In this document: positions 45,556 through 59,215 of the stretch, one piece after another | Numbering within the stretch: the first letter of the stretch is position 1 | Layout of the letters: every line of letters begins with the position of its first letter | Assembly (NCBI GenBank): GCA_943737045.1 | Contig: CALSFV010000023.1 | Coordinates: 768,001-832,000 of the forward strand | DNA length: 64,000 nucleotides | From: Parapristionchus giblindavisi | Lineage: Eukaryota > Nematoda > Chromadorea > Rhabditida > Diplogasteridae | Reading direction: 5' to 3' | The notes under the pieces: generated by a model | Seen by the model: the letters and a program-made list of their open reading frames with translations, nothing else | Database searches by the model: none | Told to the model about the DNA's origin: nothing | Program-made: the position numbers and the translations under genes

Positions 45556-48500
45556 ATGAAAAAGGAGACGAAAAAGAGAAGAGGAAAGGATCACTAGTTC
45601 AATATGTATTTCAACGGTTTCAAAATTCGATCGTTGTTTTATTTTACAAAGAGCGATCGCATCTTTCCTGAGATGAAAAATAACATTGACCGAATCCAAC
45701 CAGGTGTGATAATTATATTATGTCTGATGACTAATCAGAACACACATTCAGTAACAAACATAATAGTCGATTCTATGTTAATTTATACACGTATTTCTTA
45801 TGTATGCAGTGTAGTTCTTATTTGATATTGAATGAGTTTAGTGATCAAGAGACTGGGGCACTCCTCCTCTCAAATTCCTTTGATTTATGCACAATTTCAT
45901 TCAATCTGGCATCAATAATATTATTTTTATTTGAAAATCTAAATTCGAAATCTATCCTCGCCTTCTACAGATGTTGTTTTAATTATCTCCTTTTTGTTTT
46001 CGAATACATTATTTACAGCGATCATAAATTGCTATTGCTAATGAGTTTTCTGAATTTAATTAAACAAACTAAAATGGTTGTCGTCGTCAATCTTAACAGA
46101 GGAGAACTGTAAACACGAAGTAGGGATATTACCGTGTGCGATCATTTGAGTCTTATTTAACATTCAATAATTTACATATATCTTTTCATAGTTTAATTTT
46201 TGTATGTAAAAATGATGATACGTGTAGGAAAGTGATCAATTCGATGTGCGAATTCTTCCTAACTTAAATTAACACGTTGTTTTATGTTTGGTCGTCCATT
46301 TCATTCTTCCTTGCTCATATAATCTTCCGTCCGACAAGTAGCATCATAAAGGCAGTGGAGATAGTCTTTATCTTCTATTCTCATTGAAATTGCACGAAAC
46401 TTATGTATACATGGGCTTCCAACTATGAATAGGAATAATGGAAGCCCTCAGGAAACATCTTCACTGCTTGATCGCATAACTAAATGGATATTCCAATGAT
46501 TCTGTTTTTTCATACTTATTCTAGTAGAAGATAGGATGAAAGATAAGGAAGTTCTCCTATTAATTACATTCTATAACACCAATATACCCGTATCCAATCG
46601 ATCAACTACTTAGTGAAATCATGAATGCCAATATCAATTCAACATTTTTAATTACGATTTTTTTCTGATTCAGGAGTTCCTTTGAACGTCAGATAGATCT
46701 TAATTTGATTCACAGTCCCTCTTGTATATCTATTCGATTCTTCAATTACTATAAAGGAAGAAAAGGAAGGACCCAAATAAGACAATCTCTCATTGTCTTA
46801 TTTGTGTGATGAAAGATGTGATAATCCCCATACCCCTCATACTCTCACGTCTTCATTTAAATAATAACAATAACTCTTTGTCGATTCTACTAAAATAAGT
46901 TGAGGATTATGCAACGCCCTTTTCTTCACTATTTCACTCTCATAGATTAAAGAAGGGGAACTAACAAGGGAATCCTTTCAGCTCGCGGAAACCAATCCAG
47001 ATGAAAATTTGCACAGGCATTGTTGAAGACGATAGAAAATGATATGTGAAGTCGAAAAATGCAGCAGGGCAATACCCGAGCCGCAGCATCTATCCAAACT
47101 TGGTCAAACTTGGCGCGCATTCGCCGCCAACAATCTGAATTGATCGTCCCTATCTCTGAAGAAAGGTATCAACTTGATTGGTGAACGGAGTGGAAAGTGG
47201 CTCGTGCATTAAAGACAAAAAGATTCCGAAAGGATAACATCAACGCGATTGTACGAAGAAACTGTACCACCAATAAGGTCTCTCTCATTGCTTCAGAATG
47301 CGGCGAATGCGCGCTAAGTTTGACCAAGTTTGGATAGATGCTGCGGCTTGGGTATTGCCCTGCTGCATTTTTCGACTTCACATATCATTTTCTATCGTCT
47401 TCAACAATGCCTGTGCAAATTTTCATCTGGATTAGTTTCCGCGAGCTGAAAGGATTCCCTTGTAAGCGATTCTATTATCATATAGATACCAACGATGTGA
47501 CATTACGTTCTCAAATAGAGGTACCCATGTCGCTATCAAGCCGTCAGTAGTCTACGCTTGTAATCGCGAACTTTCAAATCGGATTAAAGTATTCTTGGTC
47601 ATATATTTAGAGAAAATTTTTTTTTGTATTCAGGGAGATGTGATCTACATCTGTCGTCACGAAAAAACTGGAGGGTCTCCTTTTTAAGTATTTTTATACC
47701 TAAACGATAACTATAATAATTATAGATATACTTCCCTCGTTCAATCTTATCCTTATATTACTTATAGTCAGATACATAGATATAATGACCAATGATCGAT
47801 CTATCTCATATCTAACTATTGCTCGTATTATACTCATTAATCCATAATCATATTAATAGTTCGTAGAAACTTGAATACTTCCGAGTGTGATTCGTTTGTC
47901 ATTCTCTTCTTTGTCTCCAAATGAGATGATAGAATGGGGATAATCAGATTGTCCCCTTCAGTATCTTCCTACTCTCTCCATTCCGATAGGCTCCACCCTC
48001 TTTTCGGGATTACATCGAATCCAATACCACATGTCCTGTATTTTCTTAGTTAGTCCCACGCAATAATTTAATCTTTTCACCATTTCCCGTCGAAATTCTA
48101 ACAAGATGATTACTGATTTTGAGCAATTCGAGTGTTAATTATCTTGATGATTGTACATTTTCCATGTTTTGACCTTGCTTTGACATAGGAAAAATAGCTC
48201 GGAAATCTTCCCCCACATTCGTTCTCTTGTATCTGCGTTTGACATATACTAATTAAAATTTGCTGCTATAGATTTTAGGTTCATGAATTATATTCGTATT
48301 TTCAGTTTTAATAAATGTGTGAGAGATATTTTAATATTATTAAAGTCGATAACTGACTTCATAGTAGTATTCTTTCATTAGCGCTAATCTTTTTATTCAT
48401 ATGGATCATACAAATACATATCTTTTATGAGGAATTATTTTGAGATCCACTTTTGATGGAGGAAAGTTATTCTACTTAGGAACAATAGTATATTCATTAT

Positions 48501-51142
48501 TGTAAACTTGTATAAACAACGTACATTATATTGAACACGTTATTTTTCATTTGTATTCATTCAATCTTTTCATTTCTGGTTCAACATCGCTCCGATAATC
48601 ATATAAGAGCGGCCACAATGTTGAGGGGTGAATAAAGTCGATGTTTATTTGGTCGTCGAATTTAGTAGAGAAACATAGTGAAAGAGACTCAGACGGATAG
48701 AGAAATGAGTCGAGGTGAATATAGATAGAGAGTGTATACAACAACGTTCCTTCCTTATTCTGTTCATTCTTCTCATTTACATACATTGAAGACGTCATAA
48801 ATCTCTATACCCTTCTCTCATTTACTCGTCCTTCCCCCGTAAGACAATCATTTTAAGCACTTTCTTCTTCACACCATATTCATAAACGATCACGTTTTCG
48901 CATTATTGTTATCATAAATAGTCTAAAGAAACTATTGGTAATTTCGTGTGTAACTGTCATACATGACATTTCCCTATTTACAGTATTGTTAGGCTCATAT
49001 GACAAAGGACCTTTAATGGTTCATACATTAGTCTTTTTTGGTTCTTCCTTATTCTCTTTATTTCTAACTGAAAAGCATCCCTCATTCATCTTCATCTTTT
49101 ACAATAATGGAAGAAAAGAGAATAGATAGAGTTCATTCCATTATTATAGTGAGATTAGGACGGAGGACCTATTTATATACTACTACTATTTAATATTTAT
49201 GAGAGCATGATTTGAGTATACTACGTGTTTTGTTATATGTTTTTAGTTTGCTTAAATGTTTTGATTCAATAAAAGAAAGGTTCATAGTTATTCATAATGA
49301 CTCTATTCATCTTTTATTATCTATTATAAAGGGAACAAGAGCTTTTATCACTTCTCATCTTAGTTGCAATGAAGATTGTTGGTTATAATCTCGAGTACCA
49401 ATCAATCATCAATAAGTCAGTTATATTTTCAGGCTCGTAAACCTGTCAGTCGGATAGATTATTACTCTCATTTTTCTGTGATTCATATCATAAATATAAA
49501 ACTGCGACTTGCTTAAATATTGTTATTATTCAACTGCCTGAACTCTAAATCGGTTTTCTTGTAGGAATAACCCAACATTCTACAAATGGAAATGTGTAAG
49601 GTGTTATTCGTTTATTGAATATGGATACACAAAAACATTCGTATCCATATACCATGGATGAATTGAATCCATAGAAGATCTATCATACAACCATCGTGTG
49701 TTCTTCCACTCTAATGCTTATCTCTCATTTTCTCTTACTTCCGTGTCACATTCTTATTGTTAGGGAGGATTCCTCCCTCGTTCTTTTGTCCCATTTCAAC
49801 AACAGTCTTCTGTTGATTAGGGATATGTTTCGTATGAGTAAGGATTGAAGAATAAGATGAGTTGTCAAGAAGAAAATTTATGGAGGAAAGAGAAAGGTTG
49901 TGAGATGGTCTTCTTCTCTATATATACTGAGTCTTAGATGAATGGACGTCTTTTTTTGTTTTTCATCAAATATTTCGTTTGTTTGAACATCATTCATCCA
50001 TTTCTCATTGTTCTCCAATTTAATGGAAAACACAAACAAGAAGAGAAAGGTCATTGTATTTATTAGTCGAGACAATAATATCACTCCTCTAATCTAGAAC
50101 TACCAATCACAGATTTAATTTATCATCCATTGCTTAATGCGATATCATGCGAGATACGAACAGGGGAAATATTAAAGGTACGAAAGGGGAGGGAGAGATA
50201 AGGTAAAGGTTGTGGAAGTCAACCCAATAAACCTCATTAATTTAGTGTTCAAAATTGCAAAAAGATATGTTACTATAATAGAAAAATAATGTCTTACAAT
50301 GGGAAGATGATCGCATTTAGTCATTTAGATATGAATATTTGAGAGAGAAACATGATATGTGGAAGAAAAATGGTGATAGATCATTTGAAGGTAAGAGAGT
50401 ACTGTGAGTAATATCAATTCTGTGTTCTAACAAAGTCCTTTCACTAATGGACATTCTGGTTAATGAAAGGATGAGTAGATTCTATTCTCTCATTCTTATC
50501 TATTCTTGTCCTTGGAAAGGAAGGAAGACATAAGGCTTCTTATTCTTCTTCATCTTATTTCCAATCATTTTCTTTCTTACATACATAGACTGTTTGTTAT
50601 GTTTATGCCACACCTTTAAAAAAAGTTCCACATTTAGCATAAGCTACATTATTTTCTTTCTCCTTAACTATTTGCCAGTAATTCAATGCAAATTAGAGTT
50701 TTAAAATAATCCAGACTGGACTTATTCAATCCCATTCCTCATATGAACTTCATCCTCCCTTTTCTTCATCACAATTTTCAGTAAATCACTAAAGAAAAAT
50801 ATAAAATAAATAGAAGAATAATCTTTAAATATCGGATGATTTATCACATAATCAGTGAGATGAAAATGCCAATTCTTTGGGTATAGTGAATTACTGTTTT
50901 ATTTAATCTCAAAAACTAGGGCTGGTTCAATAGAGGACTCCGAAAGAAAAGTTGGCTTCAGCGTAAAAAAACAAAAAAAACGTGAAGGGATTTGACAGAT
51001 CAACAATATAATCAAGATTAGTCTAGTCGTGAGTCAGTTTATATAGCAATAACCAATGTTCATATAAATAGAGATCTAAATTTATGTTAGTAAATCAATA
51101 TTTTATTTTTGAATATGATTTGTTCATTATCTATCTTTACTA
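45556..51142. other. 5.6-kb gene-free stretch
   Basis: AT-rich DNA without recognisable exons or RNA genes. One TIR element (46965-47462) is present. Open frames here are short, lack splice partners and have no family resemblance. Confidence 0.45.
46965..47462. repeat. 498-bp CAAGGG...CCCTTG palindromic element flanked by TAA
   Basis: Ends CAAGGGAATCCTTTCAGCTC and inverse, with arms of about 0.2 kb (including CAGCAGGGCAATACCCGAGC and complement). TAA lies on both sides. It has the same terminal hexamer and target as 42031-42286, with different interior. Confidence 0.85.
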
Positions 51143-52368
51143 TTAGGTTGAGTCATAAGTCTTGTCGCATTTTTGGCACTTTAAACAAATTTAAATAACT
51201 TTATCTCGGCAAAAGCAAATCAATCAAAGTAAGCGCCGTCTACGTCGACACACTTCCTCCAAAGTTCGGGTAGCTTGTGGATACTGTGCTCCCAGAAGGA
51301 CGGCTGCTAGGAGGCAAAGTAGTTGGTCAGCCAGATTTCGACATCCCGCTGATTATTGAAGTGTACTCCCCCGAGAATGCACTGCTTATCGAAAAACAAG
51401 CGGTAATCGCTAGGAGTCAAGTCGGACGAATAGGTCGGCTGGGGGACGATGAGCCAGCCAAGGTCCAGCAGGGACTTTTTGATCGTCCTTGCCACCTGGG
51501 GTCGGGCGTTGTCGTGCTGGAAGTGAATCCGGTCGAGCAGCCAGGGAACGTTGGGGTCCTTGGGCTTCAGGGTCTGTAGTTGGCGAGAGTATACCGCGAC
51601 CATAATACCCCTGCGGGAGCAGCTCCCAATGCACCACACCGCCCCTGCACCACCAAACAGACAGCATGATCTTCTCATTGTGAAGTTCGGGTTTTGCGAT
51701 GAAATTGGGCTGCTCATCTCGACCGATCTACTGAGCCCGGAGGGCTACGTTGTCGTAAGGGATCCACTTTTAATCTCCAGTCATGATCCCGTCGATCCAA
51801 GCCGTTGTACGAGCGTACGAAATTAGATTCAGACACAGGTCTGCACGCAAGATCCTGTAGGCAACCAACGATGGTGGGTTGGCTTACCCAAAGACTCGTC
51901 GACATATCACGGGTGATCGCATAGGGGTCCGCTTGGACGTGCTGCTCCAGCACGTCCAAGTCCAGCTCGGGGGGGGGGTCCAACTTTGACGTCGTACTCC
52001 CTTCTCCAAGTCCAACTTTGACGTCGTACTCCCTTCTTCGAAGCCTTTGAACCAATTTTGCACGGTGCATTTACTAGGGGCCTTAGTGCTGTATACTACC
52101 GCCATACGGATGTGGACATCGGGATATTTGAGCTCGAATAGGAAGAAGAACAACGTGATGTGTCACATGTGCTCAAAACTGGGAACGAATTGAAGAGGCG
52201 TTTCAGCTAATTGACTCGACGTAGGCACAATTCACTAGTACGCTCAAAGAATAGTAGTAGTGACTTATTTAGTGCCAGAACGGACGGGGTAATTGATAAC
52301 GTACAACTGGACAGTGATAGCACAAACATACCCCTCCAAAATGCGACAAGACTTATGACTCAACCTAA
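51143..52368 (-). mobile_element. Decayed mariner transposon
   Basis: 1226 bp bounded by inverted ends TTAGGTTGAGTCATAAGTCT and inverse, with TA on both sides, the mariner target. It has a broken transposase on the - strand. Size and ends fit a full-length mariner. Confidence 0.93.
51307..52153 (-). pseudogene. Mariner transposase, frameshifted
   Basis: Family pieces are scattered over frames: an N-terminal helix region (YSTKAPSKCTVQNWFKGFEE), the middle (ISQPT-type repressor region) and the C-terminal catalytic block. HDNARPQVA is followed by SSDLTPSDYRLF, and the spacing between the two aspartates (D of HDN, D of PSD) is 34, the mariner D34D signature. At least two frame changes split the gene. 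A 35-40-bp direct duplication (CCAACTTTGACGTCGTACTC, twice within 51978-52037) lies within the coding region. Confidence 0.9.
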
Positions 52369-54968
52369 TACATATACTATTTTCTTTTGTTCTCTCCGTC
52401 TTCTCAATATATTTCAATACATATGTTTTCTATCTGCTTTCTATACTATCAGTCTTCTTGAGATTCTCTTACATTCCTTGGTTACATCTGCGATTCAAAA
52501 CAAAATGTATTTCTTTCATACATGATCATTGTCTTCATACTTTTAACACCTGATGTTGGGATCAGAATTTTCATCTTTTTCATCGTGTGGACAACTGCAC
52601 ATCCGAAGATGAAAAAAGTCATTGAATTAATGCGTTGTTATGATGTCATCGATGGTTTAGGAGATTATAGTTGACATCTGTAGTTTCTATGAACGTAGAT
52701 AAAGCATAATGCTTTATTAACTGTACCAACCTCCCATTAGACAACATAAATCTTTCTCAGTTTCTCTATAGTTTCATTCTTTCATTTCTCTCAAAGTTTC
52801 AATCGCAATCAACGAATACATTTGAACGTTTCATTTCTCTTATCTTTCCATCATCTTCTATAGTCCTCAGCTACTCATCTTTCTCTTCTCTTTTTCTCCT
52901 CCTCTTCCCCTCATATCCTCCCTCTATCCTCTATTCCTCGCTCCATTTGCTTCATAAAATCTTCCATCTTTTCGTTCTTCATCACTATTATATAGCTTTC
53001 GTTAATGAATTTTAATCCTGTTCGATATGCTCTTTATTTAAGGTTAAAGTGCGATTTCCCAACCCCAAAGACTGTGTGTACCGTGCTCTAAAATACGGTA
53101 GAACTTATCCTTTTTCCCATTGAATAGAAACAACGAAGTCATCATATTTACTGTAAGACAGAAGAAAATTTGATCCTTTCGTTGTTCCGTTTTCACTCCA
53201 TTAGCAGACGTTTCCCATGACTTGAACATGATCAAATTTACTCTATCTTTCAATTGTTTTTGTTCTTTCTCTTGAGACCCTTTCCATTCTGTGATTTGTA
53301 GATACTCCTGTTCCTTTTTCATTTGCTTGGTTTGATAGACAGGTGGAGACAATAAGAATGAAAATACAATATAGTTTATTACATTACTTTGTAGATCAAT
53401 CATCAATCATCGTCTTATGTGCCCTTTCTATAGACATTGTGGATGTGGAAACGTCTCTATAAGGGGTGGTGTATGAGTACAGTTTAAATTAACTCTGAGT
53501 GTTTCGATAAGGGTGTTGAATTCCATGTATTCATGAAACATTAACAAACCAATCTCAAAGATTAGACCATGTTGTTCCTAGTCAATTGCTTAGAAAGAAG
53601 CCATATTTATTGCTTTGTTTCTACTATTTTTGTTACCTTTCAGACGTCTCAGTGTTATTCAGTCGGTTGAAGATTCTTTTTGATTCTTATCCTTGTCTAA
53701 TATCTTTGAGGAAACGTTCGATTTATGCAACCCAGTATTATTGAAAGAAAGAAAAAGACCATAAATTGGCGAGACTGTCATTCATTCACTCATTGCTTCC
53801 TAGAGATTCGTTTTTCCTATTTCTTCATCAGTTTCAAAGCTTCACCATGGCTATCTTATACTTATATCCGTTTACATTTTATACATTTATCCATTGAATT
53901 TGTGGATTATGAATAGTCTCATAAAATTTATCGTTATTATTTGATATATTAACTGCTCTAGTTCCACAATAAGTAATAGGATACGTTATTTATGATATTC
54001 AATGTCTTAATATCGTTTTTACGAGTGTTCAGATATTTTTTCTTCTCGTATTCACGTTTTTTCGTCGATCAAAACAGTCGAACTGTATTCATAAACCAAA
54101 CCCGGATATTTTTTCTGATTTGTTTAATTATCCGAATGGGTTCCAATCAAATATTCATTCCTACTCACTTAATCTTTCTAAATAAAACACTCTTTTCGCT
54201 ATCATCTTATGTGAACCAATTGTTTGTCATATCATATCATTTCAATTGCTTTTCATTATGCAGCTCTCATATAATGAAAATCAATTGAACCTTAAAAGGT
54301 GAAACTGTCAAGGCCTTATAAGGAAAAATAGGGAACTAAAAGTGTCTGTCTGAGGGTTGACCCACTCATAACTTCCTTGCGTAGAAGCAATATCGTTTGT
54401 CTCAAATATGAGAAAGAAACTTACGTATATTTGTGAAACCTGAGTAGTTTTCTTGAACATGATAGAGGACAACTTTCTCATATTTGAGATAGTTGATGTT
54501 GCAAAGCGTCACTGAACAAGTGAGATATGATTCTCAGTGTTAATGAGGTTTCAAGATAATATAGTCCTTTCTCCTCCTCAATCTTTAGAGAAATCTAGTA
54601 TATCGTAGTCGACCTTATATCTAATTTTTAAATCATCGGGACGCTATTAAATTCAATGAGATCGTATAACTTCTGATCGCTCGTGATATCTAATTATCGC
54701 ATAGTTCGATAGTGATATACTCCCACTTGTAGTCATTACATGGATATCATTTACTTCCTCCTTTGCAATTAGTTCAATGTCCTTCTATAATTATGTAAAA
54801 TGAGACCAGGGAAATCCCTGCAAATAATTGCCTAACTTGATCTATGTATCACTCTCACTCATATTATTATCTAATGTGAATCCATCAATTATTCTTATAT
54901 TTTTTCTATTATTTTGTTGAATTTCAATGTATTATCTTTCATATCTATCATATCTTCAAGTGTACTAC
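52369..54968. other. Gene-free stretch
   Basis: AT-rich DNA with a C/T-rich part near 52,740-53,000. No exon with splice sites was recognised. A 120-residue open frame at 53044-53406 (-) was judged insufficient. Confidence 0.4.
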
Positions 54969-56518
54969 ATCACTCTATCTGAGAAAATCCACATAGGTGC
55001 GGTATCGACGAAAAATGGATTTTCCTGTTTCGTGTATGATAATTACAGGCTCCATGAGTGAAGTTCACCGGTACTTGGAAATTCCTTCAAATTGAAAATT
55101 CGCTTCAGGGGGTGACCACACAACGATTTGGCGCCTTTTCCTAAAAGGTTTATTTCGAATACAATCGATTCAGGAGTGGGTGCACTCGACTCCGTGGCTA
55201 ATTCTAAGAAACTATTGTCCCGGAGAGTTTTTTGATCAAAGATCAACGAAGTCTGGAATCGAAAATTTTCGAAATAATTTTCACATTAAATTAATTCTCA
55301 CTATTTTCCCATGGCGAATGAAAATTTTTTATTTGCTTAATAGCTTCTTCATAGTACACAGAGAAAAAATCCCTAGTAACGTCTCTCTACGGAATTCTTC
55401 CCTCATAGGGGACGAATTCCCTTATCTATAAGGGAAGAATTCCGTAGAGAGACTTTTCTAGGGAATAATTCCCTTATAGACAAGGGATTTTTCTGTGAGT
55501 GTATATCTGTGAGTGTACACCTTTAGTTTAAAAACTATAATTAATAAAAAAATTAGAAGTTTATGTACGAATCAATTTTGTTTGTTGTATTTAATTGTGG
55601 TGAGGATTGGCGACGTTCCCTAAAAAGTTTATTTCGAATCCAATCGTTTTGTGAGTGGGCGCAATCGATTCCTTGGCCAATTCTAAGAAACTTTTGTATA
55701 GGAGAGTTTTTCGATCAAAGATCAACGAACGTTGGAATTGGGAATTTTCGAAAAAAATGTTTACATTAAATTAATTCTCACTATTTTCCATAGCGAATGT
55801 AATCTTTTTTATTTTCTCAAATGCTTCTACATAGTGAGAATTATGGAAAATAGTGAGAATTAATATAATGTAAACATTTTTTTCGAAAATTCCCAATTCC
55901 AGCGTTCGTTGATATTTGATCGAAAAACTCTCCTAGACAAAAGTTTCTTAGAATTGGCCAAGGAATCGATTGCGCCCACTCACGAAACGATTGGATTCGA
56001 AATAAACTTTTTAGAGAACGTCGCCAATCCTCACCACAATTAAATACAACAAACAAAATTCATTCGTACACAAACTTCTAATTTTTTATTAATTATAGTT
56101 TTTAAACTAAAGGTGTAATATAATATGAAGAAGCTATTAAGCAAATAAAAATTTTTCATTCGCCATGGGAAAATAGTGAGAATTAATATAATGTGAAAAT
56201 TATTTCGAAAATTCTCGATTCCAGACTTCGTTGATCTTTGATCAAAAAACTCTCCGGGACAATAGTTTCTTAGAATTAGCCACGGAGTCGAGTGCACCCA
56301 CTCCTGAATCGATTGGATTCGAAATAAACCTTTTAGGAAAAGGCGCCAAATCGTTGTGTGGTCACCCCCCTGAAGCGAATTTTCAATTTGAAAGAATTTC
56401 CAAGTACCGGTGAACTTCACTCATGGCGCCTGTAATTATCATACATTAAACAGGAAAATCCATTTTTCGTCGATACCAAAAAAAAATTCGGTTGTTGAAT
56501 TCTCTCAGATAGTGTGAT
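54969..56518. repeat. 1.55-kb foldback element with ATCACACTATCTGAGA ends
   Basis: Inverted ends ATCACTCTATCTGAGA / TCTCAGATAGTGTGAT. The arms share GGTGACCACACAACGATTTG, CAGGCTCCATGAGTGAAGTT and long flanks, meeting near 55,820. The left arm alone carries a CACTCACAG-family MITE at about 55358-55515. Paired open frames on both strands are arm sequence, not genes. Confidence 0.85.
55358..55515. repeat. CACTCACAG-family MITE nested in one foldback arm
   Basis: It starts CACAGAGAAAAAATCCCTAG after TA and ends GGGATTTTTCTGTGAGTG before TA; the last 12 bp (TATCTGTGAGTG) are a second copy of the end. The interior is a palindrome with GGAATTC and CCCTTAT words. The other foldback arm lacks it (56,110-56,140) and preserves the empty site. 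Confidence 0.78.
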
Positions 56519-56626
56519 ATACACATTATAACCACCGAAAAGATTTGTCTTGACAATGCTTTAGCACATCATTGCTTGCAGAGATTGTTGTTATCACTTC
56601 TCCCTATTGCCATTCATTCATTCACA

Positions 56627-57349
56627 CACTGAGAGCAAAGTTACCTATATTCGGGCAAATGATTTGCCCCATCGGGGAACTCATGTAACAATTTGCCCGT
56701 ATTCGGGCGAATCTCTTTAGCCAGAATTTGGGCTATTATGTTTCGCCCAAATACGGGCAAATCGATACCCCGTTGTCGGAAATCAGGGAAGGCGCTTCTC
56801 ACCCACGCCAGTTCGATTCCCACTTGGAGCACAAATCTTTTGCAGCTTTAAAACTTCGTTATATAACTTGATAGAGCTATTGTTGTTCTACTCTAGTAGA
56901 ATCGTATTGAAAACACATAGTATACTTTAAATTTATTGGCTTTTGGCAGTCCAAATCATCTTTCTTCTCTCATGATAGCTTGAGTATTTCACTAAAGTAA
57001 CCCACTGACTTTCATTAACAGCAGAAAAATCAGCAAAAATGAAAAATAAGAAATCAAGGATCACATGCTGATGTGACAACTTCAGATCGCCATGAATAAG
57101 TGGAAATGTACATACAAGGAACCGAACCACCAACCCACCGCGAACTAGCCAAGCCCCCTACCCACTGCGCTACCAGGACACCCTTGCACATAGCTCAAAA
57201 CTCGTAGTCTTTTCAAAGAAACATATAATCCTATAGCCATAAAGCGGGCAAATCGATTGCCCGAAATGGGCCACTCCAGATTTCTGGCAAATCGTTTACC
57301 AGGCAAATGGGAGTGGCGAACGATTTGCCAGGTAAGTTTGCTCTCAGTG
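56627..57349. repeat. CACTGAGAGCAAA TIR element rich in CGGGCAAAT words
   Basis: Inverted ends CACTGAGAGCAAAGTTACC / GGTAAGTTTGCTCTCAGTG. The interior repeats CGGGCAAATCG / GATTTGCCCG many times. It also contains a tRNA-like block (57112-57182) and an isolated B-box-like GTTCGATTCCCAC near 56,811. Confidence 0.7.
57112..57182 (-). repeat. tRNA-like sequence inside a TIR element
   Basis: On the - strand, TGGTAGCGCAGTGGGTAGGG (A-box-like, 57154-57175) and GGTTCGGTTCC (B-box, 57119-57129) have tRNA-like spacing. The flanks do not pair into an acceptor stem, so it is a pseudo-tRNA or SINE head. Confidence 0.5.
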
Positions 57350-59215
57350 CACATATTCCGCTTTTTTAACTATGAATATAGTCATGTCAAAACATATTTC
57401 ATTGATACAACACTTAACATGATCGTATTTAGTCACTTTGGTCCTATACCCTAGTAATAAATCATCTTCCTTATCATGTATGTACTACAACCAATTTATC
57501 ACAGACGAAATTAGAACCAGAGACAGAAGCAGTTTCTAAAAGTGGGAAGAGAATGCCTAAAAGGAGAGTCCTCAAGGCTTCGCCCACTTCATTCTATTTC
57601 TTGTGCTTAGTCATGCCCTATTGAAGTGATAGAAACATCTCATATTTCATAGTGAATACGATTGTCTTTCTCTCATCTTCTTCTTTCCTTTTCATTTCCG
57701 TCTCCAGTACACACCAATTATTATTCTCACAGCTATGACAATTGTTTCATCTGGATTCCATTTCAGTCTTTGATTGAAGAAGAGGAGAAACTGGAGTAAG
57801 AAGATTCATTTCTAGGCGAGGTTAGTCAAAATATGAACTAGACAAATATGACCCCTAGACAAATCTTTGGGCATTGCAAGAAAGATTTCTGAACGGCACA
57901 AAATATAGGAAGTATCTATGGGAAATCGTAGCAAGATTATTTCCTCATCCCATGAGAATACTGAGATGGCCGTGTGTATACTTTGCTAGACAAAATATTC
58001 CTACGTTGTTTGTCAGACAATATACATTTCGAGTCTGTTCCTGTCAGAACGAAAACCGAAAGAATGTTGATCGTTGATCATCAACCACGAGACGAGAAGA
58101 AAATGATATCTATTTTCAGTTTGAGAAAATGTTGTAATTATGAATGTGACTGTGGACGCAGAAGTTGTTTCAGAGATGAACTATTCCAATCCATATGTAA
58201 GTCCCTTAACAGATATTCATTGCAGTTCATCGAGTCATTTCACATTTTCATATTTTATTTCATTCTAAGGAAGAAAAGTAAACAAACCAAGAAATGCAAA
58301 AAAAATAGAGTTGAGAACAAAACATAGTCTAGTAGTTTTATGCATTTCCGGCGATAAAGGGATGCGTTGAATCTAATTGTAGTAACATCGGAAGTTAGGA
58401 GAAAATAAAAGATTCAAAGATTGGGATGACCAGATTGCTCTTCTTCCCTTCAAAAATTTTAAATTGAAGAAAATAAAGGATCAAATAACATACTACATCA
58501 TGGTTATGAAACATCCCGAAGAATAAAACCATTTGTAGTGGGTCTAATAAGTAATGTAGACCATTTGAATCCTTGGATGTTCTCTCTTCGACTCTTTCCT
58601 TATTCACATCATTGAAGGACCTTCAAGTGGCAATAATTGTGTCTGGAACAACCAGGGAGATATTCATTGTCCTTCCCTTTATATAGATGATGGTGTCAAA
58701 CAACACACAAAACATGTCAATGAAACAATAAAGATGGAATTTCATATTAATCATTTCATCGTTTCCTAACAAATACATTCATTGTTCTGATTGTACAAAG
58801 AGATTAAAAAGACTAAGTCCAAGGCATTCCTAGGTCAACACAGCAAGAATGGAAGAGGAAGTTAAGGTCTACACACAGTAAACAATATGTACTATTCACC
58901 TTTGGTTTATCCTATTTGGAATGAAATATTCTATCTATATCCAGTCTGAGATGCAAATATGTGAAGAGAACAAATCTCTTCTTTACAATTTATCTGATGC
59001 ACAGTGTTCAGTTAGCAGCTTGCATATCAATAAACTCATAGTAAAAACAATAGAAAAGCATCATAGATGTGTGATTTGCATAAACACTTTTTCGCCGTAT
59101 CTATTATTTCCACTCTCTTATATTTCCTCTCTCGGAGTGTTTCTTCATGAAAATTTAAAATTTTACACCATCTACTTTTAATGTACATATCTATTGAAAC
59201 ATTATTGTAATTCAG
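57350..59215. other. Region upstream of the second receptor
   Basis: It may contain unrecognised 5' exons of the receptor at 59216. A Cys-rich frame at about 58063-58196 (RKCCNYECDCGRRSCFRDEL) ends at a strong donor, CCATATGTAAGT. Its phase does not join directly to 59216, so another exon would be needed. Confidence 0.3.

Noticed and set aside
53044..53406. 120-residue open frame on the - strand
   Set aside because: It begins with an ATG and is the longest frame in a gene-poor stretch. But it has no splice partners, no domain and low-complexity K/E/Q composition, so it is likely chance.
57112..57182. Possible functional tRNA gene
   Set aside because: A and B boxes are present but there is no acceptor-stem complementarity and it sits inside a TIR repeat.
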